Source of the DNA: Muricomes intestini
GTDB lineage: Bacteria > Bacillota > Clostridia > Lachnospirales > Lachnospiraceae
Length of the DNA stretch: 64,000 nucleotides
Assembly: GCF_004346165.1 (NCBI RefSeq)
Contig: NZ_SLZZ01000005.1
Span: forward strand, 62,001 to 126,000
Reading direction: 5' to 3'
Shown here: one piece after another, positions 1 to 7,525 of the stretch
Position numbering within the stretch: the first letter of the stretch is position 1
Layout of the letters: the number at the start of each line of letters is the position of its first letter
The notes under the pieces: model-generated
What the model saw: the letters and a program-made list of their open reading frames with translations, nothing else
Told to the model about the DNA's origin: nothing
Databases searched by the model: none
Program-made: the position numbers and the translations under genes

Positions 1-782
1 GAACCAGCTACCGTCATTTGCTGGTACAAAAGCAAGGAAAGGTGGTGGAGCTGACGCCGCCTCATGATATTCTCACAAGACGGATAGGAGATTATCTTCC
101 GAAAGAACCCGTGCTGCGGGAAATGATGGAAAAGAGTTATGAAATCCTGTCTCTCCATCCTCTGAATATTGAGAGAAAGAAGAATGGGAAAAATTCTGCC
201 AACTCCGCGTGGTTCTGGGGAGCAGGCACAAGACCTGCCCTGACCTCTTTCGAGGAAAAAAATAAAAAACGGGGTGCTATGATTTCGGCGGTGGATTTGC
301 TAAAAGGCATTGCAGCAGGCGCAGGGATGCATAATATTCCTGTAAAAGGAGCCAACGGCGGGTTAGATACAAACTATGCCGGAAAAGCTCAGGCTGCTGT
401 GGATGCATTGTTGCGCGAAGGTTATGACTTTGTGTATATCCACATAGAGGCGCCGGATGAGATGGGACATCAGGGAAGCGCAGAAAATAAAATCAAAGCT
501 ATTGAAAATATAGACGCGTATATCATCGGATCAGTGACAGAAGCTCTTAAGGCTGCGGGCGAAGAGTTCCGCATGCTGATATTACCGGATCATCCTACCC
601 CTGTTAGAATCAGAACCCATACAAAGGACCCGGTTCCATATCTGCTTTATGATAGCAGACACACGTTCAAGGGAATGAGGGAATATAATGAAGAGACGGC
701 AAGTCAGACAGGAATACTGGAAGAAGAGGGGTATACACTAATTACCCATTTATTTGATTGCAGTTTAGCAGAATTGAGCTGA
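1..782 (+). CDS. Cofactor-independent phosphoglycerate mutase-like protein (ApgM family, possible homoserine kinase), 5' end outside the window
   Basis: Only the C-terminal part is present. The reading frame is open from base 3 and begins with TSYRHLLV, so the start lies upstream of the window. The visible part carries YIHIEAPDEMGHQG and LILPDHPTPVRIRTHT, the metal-binding Asp/His segments of the alkaline-phosphatase fold typical of archaeal-type 2,3-bisphosphoglycerate-independent mutases. In many Clostridia this family sits beside hom and lysC and has been proposed to serve as homoserine kinase. The aspartokinase gene begins 46 bp downstream on the same strand, which fits that idea. The family call is firm from the motifs. 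The choice between mutase and homoserine kinase is inference from context. Confidence 0.85.
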   Translation, partial: TSYRHLLVQKQGKVVELTPPHDILTRRIGDYLPKEPVLREMMEKSYEILSLHPLNIERKKNGKNSANSAWFWGAGTRPALTSFEEKNKKRGAMISAVDLLKGIAAGAGMHNIPVKGANGGLDTNYAGKAQAAVDALLREGYDFVYIHIEAPDEMGHQGSAENKIKAIENIDAYIIGSVTEALKAAGEEFRMLILPDHPTPVRIRTHTKDPVPYLLYDSRHTFKGMREYNEETASQTGILEEEGYTLITHLFDCSLAELS

Positions 783-797
783 TGACTGAACTGTAAC
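781..797. repeat. Dispersed intergenic motif, copy 1
   Basis: GATGACTGAACTGTAAC overlaps the stop codon of the upstream gene and lies before lysC. Its reverse complement shares 16 bases with the copy at 52939-52954. It belongs to a short motif family (core GTAACAGTTCAG) found in at least eight intergenic places in the window. Confidence 0.6.
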
Positions 798-828
798 TTT
801 ACGAAATGTAGGCAGCCAGGAGGATAAT

Positions 829-2037
829 ATGCTGATAGTAAAAAAATTTGGGGGCAGCTCAGTTGCAGACCAGGAGTGCATTTTCCGTGTAGCAGAGCGT
901 TGCATAGAGGATTACAGGAACGGAAATGAGGTCATTGTTGTATTATCGGCAATGGGCGATACAACAGACCAGTTGATCGAAAAGGCGAAAAACATTACAG
1001 CCCGGCCATCAAAACGAGAAATGGATATGCTGCTCACAACCGGGGAGCAGGTTTCGGTTTCTCTGATGGCTATGGCAATCAATTCACTGGGAGTCCCCGC
1101 AGTTTCTTTGAATGCATTTCAGATAAGAATGCACAGCACTTCTGCATACGGAAGTGCCAGGATGAAGCGCGTGGAGGCGGAACGGATACGCCATGAACTG
1201 GATTCCAAAAAAATTGTAGTCATAACAGGCTTTCAGGGAATAAATAAATACGAGGATTATAGTACTTTAGGGCGGGGCGGCTCCGACACCACAGCTGTAG
1301 CTATTGCAGCCGCAATGCATGCAGATACCTGTGAAATCTACACAGATGTGGACGGTGTATACACAGCAGATCCCCGTGTTGTATCAAATGCAAGGAAATT
1401 GGATACTATCAGTTATGATGAGATGCTGGAACTTGCTTCCCTGGGAGCAAAGGTGCTTCATAACCGATCAGTGGAGATGGCAAAAAAATACGGGGTGCAG
1501 CTGGTGGTACGTTCCAGTATGAACCGGGAAGAAGGAACGGTTGTCAAGGAGGTAGGAAAATTGGAAAAAATGTTAATCAGCGGAGTTGCATCCGATAAGA
1601 ATACATCGAGGATCTCTGTAATCGGAATTGATGATAAGCCCGGCGTGGCATTTAAGATATTCAATACACTTGCGAAAAACAATATTAACGTGGACATCAT
1701 TTTACAGTCCGTAGGCCGTGAGGGGACAAAAGATATCTCCTTTACGGTTGCCCAGGATGACCGGGATGCGACCCTGGAGGTGCTGGAGAAAAATAAAGAG
1801 ATACTGACAATTCAGGAAATCAGCTATGAAGATAATGTGGCGAAAATATCTATCGTAGGGGCGGGCATGATGAGCAATCCGGGAGTTGCGGCCCAAATGT
1901 TTGAAGCACTTTTCAATGCAAATATAAACATAAGCATGATATCCACATCTGAGGTGCGGATAACTGTACTGATAGATGAAAATGATGTAGAGAGGGCCAT
2001 GCGTGCGGTTCATGATGGCTTTGGACTGGCAGATTAA
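829..2037 (+). CDS. lysC: Aspartate kinase
   Basis: Aspartokinase catalyses ATP-dependent phosphorylation of L-aspartate, the first step to lysine, threonine and methionine. The 402-residue protein begins LIVKKFGGSSVAD, the family signature (KFGGSS, residues 6-11), and has TLGRGGSDTTAVAIAA at about residues 146-161 for nucleotide and aspartate binding. Two ACT-type regulatory segments follow: ISVIGIDDKPGVAFKIF at about 263-279 and ISIVGAGMMSNPGVAAQMF at about 344-362. They imply feedback control by an end-product amino acid, most often lysine and/or threonine. The start is set by AGGAGG seven bases before ATG. Length is normal for the monofunctional class. It is probably co-transcribed with the preceding ApgM-like gene. 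No riboswitch fits in the 46-bp gap. Confidence 0.96.
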   Translation: MLIVKKFGGSSVADQECIFRVAERCIEDYRNGNEVIVVLSAMGDTTDQLIEKAKNITARPSKREMDMLLTTGEQVSVSLMAMAINSLGVPAVSLNAFQIRMHSTSAYGSARMKRVEAERIRHELDSKKIVVITGFQGINKYEDYSTLGRGGSDTTAVAIAAAMHADTCEIYTDVDGVYTADPRVVSNARKLDTISYDEMLELASLGAKVLHNRSVEMAKKYGVQLVVRSSMNREEGTVVKEVGKLEKMLISGVASDKNTSRISVIGIDDKPGVAFKIFNTLAKNNINVDIILQSVGREGTKDISFTVAQDDRDATLEVLEKNKEILTIQEISYEDNVAKISIVGAGMMSNPGVAAQMFEALFNANINISMISTSEVRITVLIDENDVERAMRAVHDGFGLAD

Positions 2038-2069
2038 GTCAAATGGAAATGCAAGCATTTCCGCTTGGC
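2038..2069 (+). terminator. Long hairpin directly after lysC stop codon
   Basis: GTCAAATGGAAATGC and GCATTTCCGCTTGGC are complementary over 15 positions (with G-U pairs and one mismatch) across an AA turn. The core GGAAATGC-AA-GCATTTCC is perfect. No T-run follows, so it is either a 3'-end stabilising hairpin or part of a compound terminator with the next hairpin. Confidence 0.45.
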
Positions 2070-2086
2070 TCGTTGCCCGCGGGAAT

Positions 2087-2106
2087 AAAAAGAGCTGCTC
2101 TTTTGA
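2087..2106. terminator. Probable bidirectional terminator between lysC and the XRE gene
   Basis: AAAAGAG-CTG-CTCTTTT forms a small A/T-flanked hairpin. It gives a U-tract when read from either strand and sits between two convergent genes. Confidence 0.5.
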
Positions 2107-2139
2107 AGTAAGGGAATCCTGTTTCAAAAAAGTGGCTCT

Positions 2140-2514
2140 TTATTGGTCTAAAAGTTTATCTATGATGATTTTACACTCATGGTCTGTTCTTCGGTATCTT
2201 TTAATGAAGTTAACTTCATCCGCCGTGAGATAAAACATGTCAGCAGTTTCAATTTCCATACCGGGTGTGTAGGGTCCCTTTTGCTCCAGTATAATGCCTT
2301 TGGCCGAGATAGGCTGATTGACCAGCTGATCTAGTGTGATATTATAAATCTGTGAGAGCTTGATTAAAAGATCCAAATCAGGGGTTCGCTTACTTGTCTC
2401 ATAATTCGAGTATGCCTGTCTGGAGATATTAAGCTTTCTGCCCAAAGCTTCCTGTGTGTACCCTTTTGCCTTCCGCAAATTGCATAAGTTTTCTACCAGT
2501 TGTATGTTAGACAA
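2140..2514 (-). CDS. XRE-family helix-turn-helix transcriptional regulator
   Basis: This is a 124-residue protein with an N-terminal Cro/C1-type HTH at about residues 7-62 (LRKAKGYTQEALGRKLNISRQAYSNYETSKRTPDL, then LLIKLSQIYNITLDQLV). The remaining 60 residues carry no recognised sensing domain. It probably binds DNA as a dimer; the target is unknown. It stands alone between convergent lysC and the CYTH gene, and a structured 200-bp segment lies upstream. RBS: GGAGGTGG lies just ahead of the start on the minus strand. The HTH call is firm and the physiological role is not visible. Confidence 0.88.
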   Translation of the reverse strand: MSNIQLVENLCNLRKAKGYTQEALGRKLNISRQAYSNYETSKRTPDLDLLIKLSQIYNITLDQLVNQPISAKGIILEQKGPYTPGMEIETADMFYLTADEVNFIKRYRRTDHECKIIIDKLLDQ

Positions 2515-2546
2515 TGCTATACCACCTCCACTTACAGGAATTCTTT

Positions 2547-2558
2547 ATAACTGTTCAG
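2547..2558. repeat. Dispersed intergenic motif, variant copy
   Basis: ATAACTGTTCAG is followed a few bases on by GCTCGAA, as at 7466-7490. It is a diverged member of the GTAACAGTTCAG family and overlaps the left arm of the nested hairpin at 2556-2627. Confidence 0.4.
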
Positions 2559-2627
2559 GAGGGCAAGCTCGAATCCCTTAGTAAGCGAGCTTACTAAGGG
2601 CGGCTTGTAGATATTTCTGCCCTCCTG
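2556..2627. other. Nested inverted-repeat structure of unknown role
   Basis: The outer arms CAGGAGGGCA (2556-2565) and TGCCCTCCTG (2618-2627) are perfect complements. Inside them AAGC/GCTT can pair. At the centre CCCTTAGTAAG (2575-2585) and CTTACTAAGGG (2590-2600) form a perfect 11-bp stem with a four-base CGAG loop. It fills most of the 203-bp gap upstream of the XRE gene. It could be a small mobile palindrome, a structured leader RNA of the XRE gene, or an operator region. No T-run supports a plain terminator. Confidence 0.6.
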
Positions 2628-2717
2628 TATAGCTGTCATAAATTATAGCAATTTTCCCTGTAAATAGAAATGATTGCGACAAAACGTAGTTTTATATAAA
2701 AGTGCAACAAGAAGTTG

Positions 2718-3164
2718 CTAAACGCTCAGCGTGCTGTTATGATAATGTGAAGAAAAGGTGACATCCTCGCCAAACCATGCAGGAGGAACAAAGGCATTTG
2801 CAGACTCCTCATCGGAAAATTCAACCTCGGCCAGAATCAGTGGAGCCAGATCTTCCAGGAATACATCCAGTTCAATTGTCAGATTCCCTTCCAAAGGCAG
2901 CATATAACGGATTTTACTGATGAATTTCCCATCTGTTTTGGGTTTTAAATGTTCATAGGCCTCTTTTGTGAGGGGAAGGTTATATTCTTCCCGCACCATA
3001 AGTCCTTTTGATTTATAGGTGAGGACATACTCTTCATTGTCTCTGCGGATACGGATAACGGGTTCCCTGCAGAGATAGCCCTGTTCAATATTCCTGCAGG
3101 GATAGTCATGCAGATTGCCGGGAACATTTCTGCTGTTTATCAGATATTTACGTTCAATTTCCAT
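2718..3164 (-). CDS. CYTH-domain protein (triphosphate tunnel metalloenzyme family)
   Basis: The protein is 148 residues from the ATG at 3164, chosen because AAAAGGAG precedes it by seven bases and because MEIERKYLI at the N terminus is the ExExK signature of CYTH proteins. Further basic and acidic strands follow (VIRIRRDNEEYVLTYKSKG, then TIELDVFLEDLAPLILAEVEF), consistent with the eight-stranded tunnel that binds triphosphate and metal. Bacterial members hydrolyse inorganic triphosphate or related substrates; the substrate here cannot be told. The frame stays open upstream to 3359, but that stretch is the MITE-like element and is not believed to be coding. It is a lone gene, with the repeat element directly upstream where its promoter would be expected. 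Confidence 0.88.
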   Translation of the reverse strand: MEIERKYLINSRNVPGNLHDYPCRNIEQGYLCREPVIRIRRDNEEYVLTYKSKGLMVREEYNLPLTKEAYEHLKPKTDGKFISKIRYMLPLEGNLTIELDVFLEDLAPLILAEVEFSDEESANAFVPPAWFGEDVTFSSHYHNSTLSV

Positions 3165-3195
3165 GATAGACTCCTTTTTATTTATCGTATAATAC

Positions 3196-3221
3196 TTACG
3201 GATTGCTCCAGGTATCATCAT
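3196..3221. repeat. Shrunken MITE fragment abutting copy 1
   Basis: TTACGGATTGCTCC is joined directly to AGGTATCATCATA. The first half matches the inner left region of the full element and the second half its right terminus, so this looks like an internally deleted derivative lying against copy 1 in the CYTH leader. Confidence 0.5.
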
Positions 3222-3415
3222 AAAATGTAGGGGCCAAAAAGTGTTTTGCCCCCTGATACCTACGGATTGCTCCGCACTTTGTGCTCCCGCAATCCTAAAA
3301 ACATTCGAAATTCGCCCTATTCGGGCTACTTTCTCATGTTTTATGGGTCCCAAAGTCATGCTTTTTCATGCAAGCATGAAACGCATGACCTTTTGACCCT
3401 GGTATCATCATAATA
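3211..3415. mobile_element. MITE-like element, full-length copy 1
   Basis: This is about 205 bp of non-coding sequence that recurs at 16685-16887. Over the 155 bp from 3254 to 3408 I count about six differences between the two. The right end reads ACCTTTTGACCCTGGTATCAT, the inverted partner of the left end seen more clearly in copy 2 (GGGTCAAAAGGT). Near the right end GTCATGC..TTCATGC-AA-GCATGAA..GCATGAC forms a long hairpin (3355-3389). It encodes nothing. It lies between the divergent CYTH and DJ-1 genes. Confidence 0.75.
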
Positions 3416-3517
3416 CGCCATGTGTGAAATGTAAACCATTGCATTTTTACACCTCTTTTGTTAAACTGAGAACATGCGGAAAATGCAGGTAAAGTTTGAG
3501 AAAGAAGGGAATAAGAT

Positions 3518-4075
3518 ATGAAGAAGGCAAGTGTGTTTCTGGCAGATGGTTTTGAAGAGGTTGAAGGGCTCACAGCAGTGGATTTACTGAGGCGGGCAGG
3601 AGTAGAAGTAAGCACAATATCTATAACCGGAAGGCAGGACATTCATGGTGCCCATGATATAATAGTGAAGGCGGATGCTTTGTTTGAAGGCCGGGACTTT
3701 TCCGATGTGGATATGCTGGTGCTTCCAGGCGGTATGCCGGGAACTCTGCACCTGCAGGAGCACACAGGGCTGCAGAAGCTTCTGGAAGAGCAGTATGCAA
3801 AGGAAAAGTATATCGGAGCAATCTGTGCCGCTCCAAGTGTTCTGGGCAGTCTTTCCTTCCTTCAGGGACGCCGGGCATGTTCTTACCCTTCCGTGGAAGA
3901 AAAACTTACAGGTGCAGAGGTAGTGCAGGATTCTGTTGTCGCAGATGGGAATATCGTTACCAGCCGGGGAGTGGGAACTGCAATTCCATTTGCCCTAGAA
4001 TTGATTTCGATATTATGCGGCCGGGAAAGGGCAGAAGAAATTAAAAAGTCAATTGTGTTTATAGAAGCTTTATAG
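3518..4075 (+). CDS. DJ-1/PfpI (YajL-like) family protein
   Basis: The 185-residue protein has the DJ-1 fold throughout. FLADGFEEVE near residues 7-16 carries the conserved acidic residues. VLPGGMPGT is at about 70-78. The nucleophile elbow IGAICAAPSVL holds the reactive cysteine at about residue 104. Relatives act as glyoxalase III or deglycase-type enzymes or as redox-sensitive chaperones, so a cytoplasmic carbonyl-stress role is likely but the exact activity is unknown. RBS AAGAAGGGA lies before the ATG. It stands alone, with the MITE copy upstream and the tig operon promoter downstream. Confidence 0.9.
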   Translation: MKKASVFLADGFEEVEGLTAVDLLRRAGVEVSTISITGRQDIHGAHDIIVKADALFEGRDFSDVDMLVLPGGMPGTLHLQEHTGLQKLLEEQYAKEKYIGAICAAPSVLGSLSFLQGRRACSYPSVEEKLTGAEVVQDSVVADGNIVTSRGVGTAIPFALELISILCGRERAEEIKKSIVFIEAL

Positions 4076-4104
4076 AAGAAATACTGGAAATTTAGCATCG
4101 AATG

Positions 4105-4113
4105 TGATATACT
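4105..4113 (+). promoter_or_regulatory. Extended -10 promoter, probable start of the tig-clpP-clpX transcript
   Basis: TGATATACT is a TGn extended -10 (TATACT at 4108-4113). The region 17 bp upstream is a poor -35, as is common with extended -10 promoters. It would put the MITE remnant at 4141-4196 inside the transcript leader. Confidence 0.45.
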
Positions 4114-4140
4114 CTTTCAATGACTGCGAAAGCATAAATG

Positions 4141-4196
4141 ACAATCCGTAGGTATCAGGGGGCAAAATACCTTTTGACCCCTACATCATTTGATAT
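4141..4196. mobile_element. Solo MITE end in the trigger-factor leader
   Basis: The sequence (AATCCGTAGGTATCAGGGGG, then CAAAATACC and TTTTGACCCCTAC) is the reverse complement of the left 55 bp of the full element at 3221-3266 and 16700-16740. Nothing of the rest of the element is present. It lies between the predicted promoter and the tig start. Confidence 0.65.
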
Positions 4197-4239
4197 CTTA
4201 ATATCATCTATATGATACAAATCAAGGAGGAAAATAACA

Positions 4240-5526
4240 ATGGGTTTACAGGTAGAAAATTTAGAGCATAACATGGCTAAGCTGACAATCGAGGTCGGCG
4301 CAGAGGATGTGGAAAAAGCACTCCAGTCAGCATATTTAAAACAACGAGGACAGATTAATATTCCGGGGTTCCGCAAGGGAAAAGTCCCCAGACAGCTGAT
4401 TGAGAAGATGTACGGACCGGAAGTGTTTTATGATGAGGCGGTAAACCGTATGATTCCTGATGCATATGGCAAAGCATACGATGAATGTGAGCTAGAGCTT
4501 GTTTCTCAGCCTCAGATCGATGTCGTTCAGATAGAGAAAGGCAAACCCTTTATCTTTACCGCGGAAGTTGCAGTGAAACCAGAAGTTACACTGGGCGAGT
4601 ATAAAGAAATGAAAGTGGAGAAGGCACCGGAAGGAGTCACAGAAGAAGAAATCAACGCGGAGATTGATAAGGAACGTGAGAAAAGCGCAAGAACGATCGA
4701 GGTGACAGACCGTGCTGTTCAGGACAAAGATCAGGTAGTGTTGGATTTCGAAGGATTTGCAGACGGGGTGGCATTTGAAGGCGGAAAGGCTGAGAATTAC
4801 TCACTGACAATTGGCTCCGGGTCATTTATTCCCGGATTTGAAGAACAGCTGATTGGCGCTGAGATCGGTAAAGAGCTGGAAGTAAAGGTGACATTCCCGG
4901 AGGACTATCAGGCAGCAGAGCTGGCTGGTAAAGAGGCAGTGTTCAAATGTACTGTACATGAAATCAAGGCAAAGGAACTCCCGGAACTGGATGACGAGTT
5001 CGCATCTGAAGTGTCCGAGTGTGATACATTAAAGGAGTATAAGGCAGAAGTAAAGAAGACGATTGAAGAGCGCAAGGAGCGTGAATATAAAGAACAGAAA
5101 GAAAACCAGGCAGTAGAACAGGCTGTGGAGAATGCACAGATGGACATTCCCGAGGCTATGATTGACAGCCAGGTAAGACAGATGACAGATGACTTTGTGC
5201 GCCGCATTCAGCAGCAGGGGCTTTCCCTTGAGCAATACTTCCAGTTTACAGGAATGACAGCACAGAAGATGGAAGAAGAGATGAGGCCTCAGGCAGTGAA
5301 GCAGATTAAGACAAGACTGGTTCTGGAAGCTATTGTAAAGACCGAGAATATCGAGGTTTCCAACGAGCGTCTGGATGAAGAGCTGCAGAAGATGGCAGAG
5401 GCATATCAGATGGAAGTTGATAAGCTGAAAGAATTCATGGGTGACCGTGAGAAAGAACAGATGAAAGAAGATATCGCAGTGCAGGAGGCTGTTACATTTC
5501 TTGCAGATGCGGCAGTTGAAGAGTAG
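4240..5526 (+). CDS. tig: Trigger factor, ribosome-associated chaperone with PPIase domain
   Basis: The 428-residue protein binds near the ribosomal exit tunnel and shields new chains. The N-terminal ribosome-binding domain has the signature GFRKGKVPRQLIEKMYG at about residues 44-60. A central FKBP-type prolyl isomerase domain follows (about 150-245, with QVVLDFEGFADG and FIPGFEEQLIGAEIG), then a long charged helical C-terminal domain with the substrate-binding arms. Length and order are as usual. AAGGAGG precedes the ATG. It is followed after 16 bp by clpP, and clpX comes next, the conserved order tig-clpP-clpX, consistent with joint transcription from the promoter near 4110. Confidence 0.97.
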   Translation: MGLQVENLEHNMAKLTIEVGAEDVEKALQSAYLKQRGQINIPGFRKGKVPRQLIEKMYGPEVFYDEAVNRMIPDAYGKAYDECELELVSQPQIDVVQIEKGKPFIFTAEVAVKPEVTLGEYKEMKVEKAPEGVTEEEINAEIDKEREKSARTIEVTDRAVQDKDQVVLDFEGFADGVAFEGGKAENYSLTIGSGSFIPGFEEQLIGAEIGKELEVKVTFPEDYQAAELAGKEAVFKCTVHEIKAKELPELDDEFASEVSECDTLKEYKAEVKKTIEERKEREYKEQKENQAVEQAVENAQMDIPEAMIDSQVRQMTDDFVRRIQQQGLSLEQYFQFTGMTAQKMEEEMRPQAVKQIKTRLVLEAIVKTENIEVSNERLDEELQKMAEAYQMEVDKLKEFMGDREKEQMKEDIAVQEAVTFLADAAVEE

Positions 5527-5542
5527 ACAGGAGGAATTTTAA

Positions 5543-6124
5543 ATGAGTTTAGTACCTTACGTCATTGAACAGACCAGCCGAGGGGAACGCTCCTACGACA
5601 TATATTCAAGGTTATTAAAGGAAAGAATTATTTTTCTGGGGGAAGAAGTGACTGATGTGTCGGCAAGTGTGATTGTTGCACAGCTCCTTTTCCTGGAGGC
5701 GGATGATCCGGACAAGGATATCCAGCTTTACATTAACAGTCCCGGAGGCTCTGTGACAGCCGGGCTGGCAATTTATGATACGATGAAGTATATTAAGTGT
5801 GATATTTCTACAGTGTGCATTGGCATGGCTGCAAGTATGGGATCATTCCTACTTTCAGGCGGCAAGAAGGGAAAGCGTTTTGCTCTTCCAAATTCAGAAA
5901 TCATGATTCACCAGCCTTCGGGCGGGGCACAGGGACAGGCAACTGAGATCCGGATTGCGGCAGATCATATTTTGAAGACACGTAAGAAATTAAACGATAT
6001 TTTGGCTGCAAATACCGGACAGGATCTGGAAGTTATCGAGGTCGATACAGAGAGAGATAATTTCATGACTGCCCAGGAAGCAAAGGAATATGGATTAATA
6101 GACGAGGTGATTGCCAATCACTAA
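5543..6124 (+). CDS. clpP: ATP-dependent Clp protease proteolytic subunit
   Basis: The 193-residue serine peptidase forms the double-heptamer barrel that degrades proteins unfolded by ClpX and other Clp ATPases. The complete triad is readable: Ser98 in [12 protein letters not shown], His123 in IMIHQPSGG and Asp172 in DTERDNFM. The handle and N-terminal loop are normal and no extra domain is seen. RBS AGGAGG is eight bases before the ATG. It lies 16 bp after tig and 25 bp before clpX. Confidence 0.98.
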   Translation: MSLVPYVIEQTSRGERSYDIYSRLLKERIIFLGEEVTDVSASVIVAQLLFLEADDPDKDIQLYINSPGGSVTAGLAIYDTMKYIKCDISTVCIGMAASMGSFLLSGGKKGKRFALPNSEIMIHQPSGGAQGQATEIRIAADHILKTRKKLNDILAANTGQDLEVIEVDTERDNFMTAQEAKEYGLIDEVIANH

Positions 6125-6149
6125 TGGCAATATGAGGTGAAATAGCATT

Positions 6150-7421
6150 ATGGCAGGAAGAGTAAGCGAGGATGCAGTGAGGTGTTCCTTCTGCAATAAG
6201 ACACAATCACAGGTGAGGAAGCTGATAGCAGGACCTAACGGGGCGTTTATATGTGATGAATGTATTGAGGTCTGCTCTGAGATCATTGAAGAGGAATTTG
6301 AATATGAGGAAGGCAGCAAGTACGAAGATATTAACCTTCTGACACCGGAAGAGATAAAGGCATTTCTGGATGAATATGTCATTGGACAGGATGAAGCAAA
6401 GAAAGTTCTTTCTGTGTCCGTATATAATCATTACAAGCGGATTATGGCTGAACAGGATCTGGGCGTTGAGCTGCAGAAAAGCAATATATTGATGCTGGGG
6501 CCTACCGGCTGCGGAAAGACCCTGCTTGCCCAGACACTGGCAAAAATTTTAAATGTACCTTTTGCAATTGCAGATGCCACAGCTTTGACAGAGGCAGGCT
6601 ATGTTGGTGAGGATGTGGAGAACATTCTGCTGAAGGTAATCCAGGCTGCGGATGGAGATATAGAACGTGCGGAGCATGGTATTATCTACATTGATGAAAT
6701 TGACAAGATTACGAGAAAGTCAGAGAATCCTTCTATCACCCGTGATGTATCAGGTGAAGGGGTACAGCAGGCTTTGTTGAAGATAATAGAAGGCACTATC
6801 GCCTCTGTTCCTCCTCAGGGAGGCAGAAAGCACCCGCATCAAGAGCTGATACAGATTGATACAACCAATATCCTGTTTATCTGTGGTGGTGCTTTTGAGG
6901 GGATCGACAAGCTGATTGAGACACGGCTTGACAAAAAATCTATCGGATTTAATGCTGAGATTGCATCCAAACACGAGGAGAATGTGGATGTCCTTCTGCA
7001 TCAGGTTCTCCCTCAGGATCTGGTAAAATTCGGATTAATACCGGAGCTGGTGGGGCGCCTGCCGGTTACAGTATCTCTGGATATGCTGGATAAAGAAGCA
7101 CTGATCAGAATTCTGACAGAACCAAAGAGTGCAATTGTAAAGCAGTATCAGAAACTGCTGGAACTGGACGGGGTACGGCTGGAATTTGACAAAGAGGCCC
7201 TTCTGGCAATTGCGGAGACATCTCTTGCAAGGAGGACCGGGGCCAGAGGCCTGCGGGCTATTATGGAGAACATCATGATGGACACAATGTTTAAGGTCCC
7301 ATCAGATGATACAATCAAGGAGTGCCGGATAACAAAAGAAGTGGTGAAAGGAACAGGAGGTCCCCTTTATGAGTGCGACGGGGAAGAACGCAGATCATTC
7401 CTTACATCAGAGAGTGCATAG
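6150..7421 (+). CDS. clpX: ATP-dependent Clp protease ATP-binding subunit ClpX
   Basis: The 423-residue AAA+ unfoldase feeds tagged proteins to ClpP. The N-terminal zinc-binding domain has Cys12, Cys15, Cys35 and Cys38. Walker A is GPTGCGKT (residues 117-124) and Walker B is [10 protein letters not shown]. The IGF-type ClpP contact appears as KSIGFNAEI. The sensor-2 region [17 protein letters not shown] is intact near the C terminus. It sits directly behind clpP, as in most Bacillota. RBS GAGGTGAAA lies ahead of the ATG. Confidence 0.98.
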   Translation: MAGRVSEDAVRCSFCNKTQSQVRKLIAGPNGAFICDECIEVCSEIIEEEFEYEEGSKYEDINLLTPEEIKAFLDEYVIGQDEAKKVLSVSVYNHYKRIMAEQDLGVELQKSNILMLGPTGCGKTLLAQTLAKILNVPFAIADATALTEAGYVGEDVENILLKVIQAADGDIERAEHGIIYIDEIDKITRKSENPSITRDVSGEGVQQALLKIIEGTIASVPPQGGRKHPHQELIQIDTTNILFICGGAFEGIDKLIETRLDKKSIGFNAEIASKHEENVDVLLHQVLPQDLVKFGLIPELVGRLPVTVSLDMLDKEALIRILTEPKSAIVKQYQKLLELDGVRLEFDKEALLAIAETSLARRTGARGLRAIMENIMMDTMFKVPSDDTIKECRITKEVVKGTGGPLYECDGEERRSFLTSESA

Positions 7422-7428
7422 GAAATTC

Positions 7429-7459
7429 GGGCGGGTGCAATGGTATCCGCCCTTCTTAT
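7429..7459 (+). terminator. Possible weak terminator after clpX
   Basis: GGGCGG (7429-7434) pairs with CCGCCC (7447-7452), followed by TTCTTATATT. The stem is short and the T-run interrupted, so readthrough to lon is possible. Confidence 0.35.
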
Positions 7460-7465
7460 ATTACA

Positions 7466-7480
7466 GTAACTATTCAGAAC
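7466..7480. repeat. Dispersed intergenic motif, variant copy
   Basis: GTAACTATTCAGAAC is followed by CGGGCTCGA, paralleling the GTAACAGTTCAG...CGGCTCGA arrangement on the reverse strand at 56024-56048. It lies between clpX and lon. Confidence 0.45.
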
Positions 7481-7525
7481 CGGGCTCGAAAAGCTACGTT
7501 TTGAAACTCAGGAGGAAAGACATAT

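Noticed and set aside
783-828. Lysine riboswitch or T-box ahead of lysC
   Set aside because: Only 46 bp separate the genes and contain a dispersed repeat motif and the RBS. Any leader control would have to lie upstream of the window.
3165-3359. N-terminal extension of the CYTH gene
   Set aside because: The extra 65 codons are MITE sequence. The ATG at 3164 has a good RBS and gives the conserved MEIERKYLI start.
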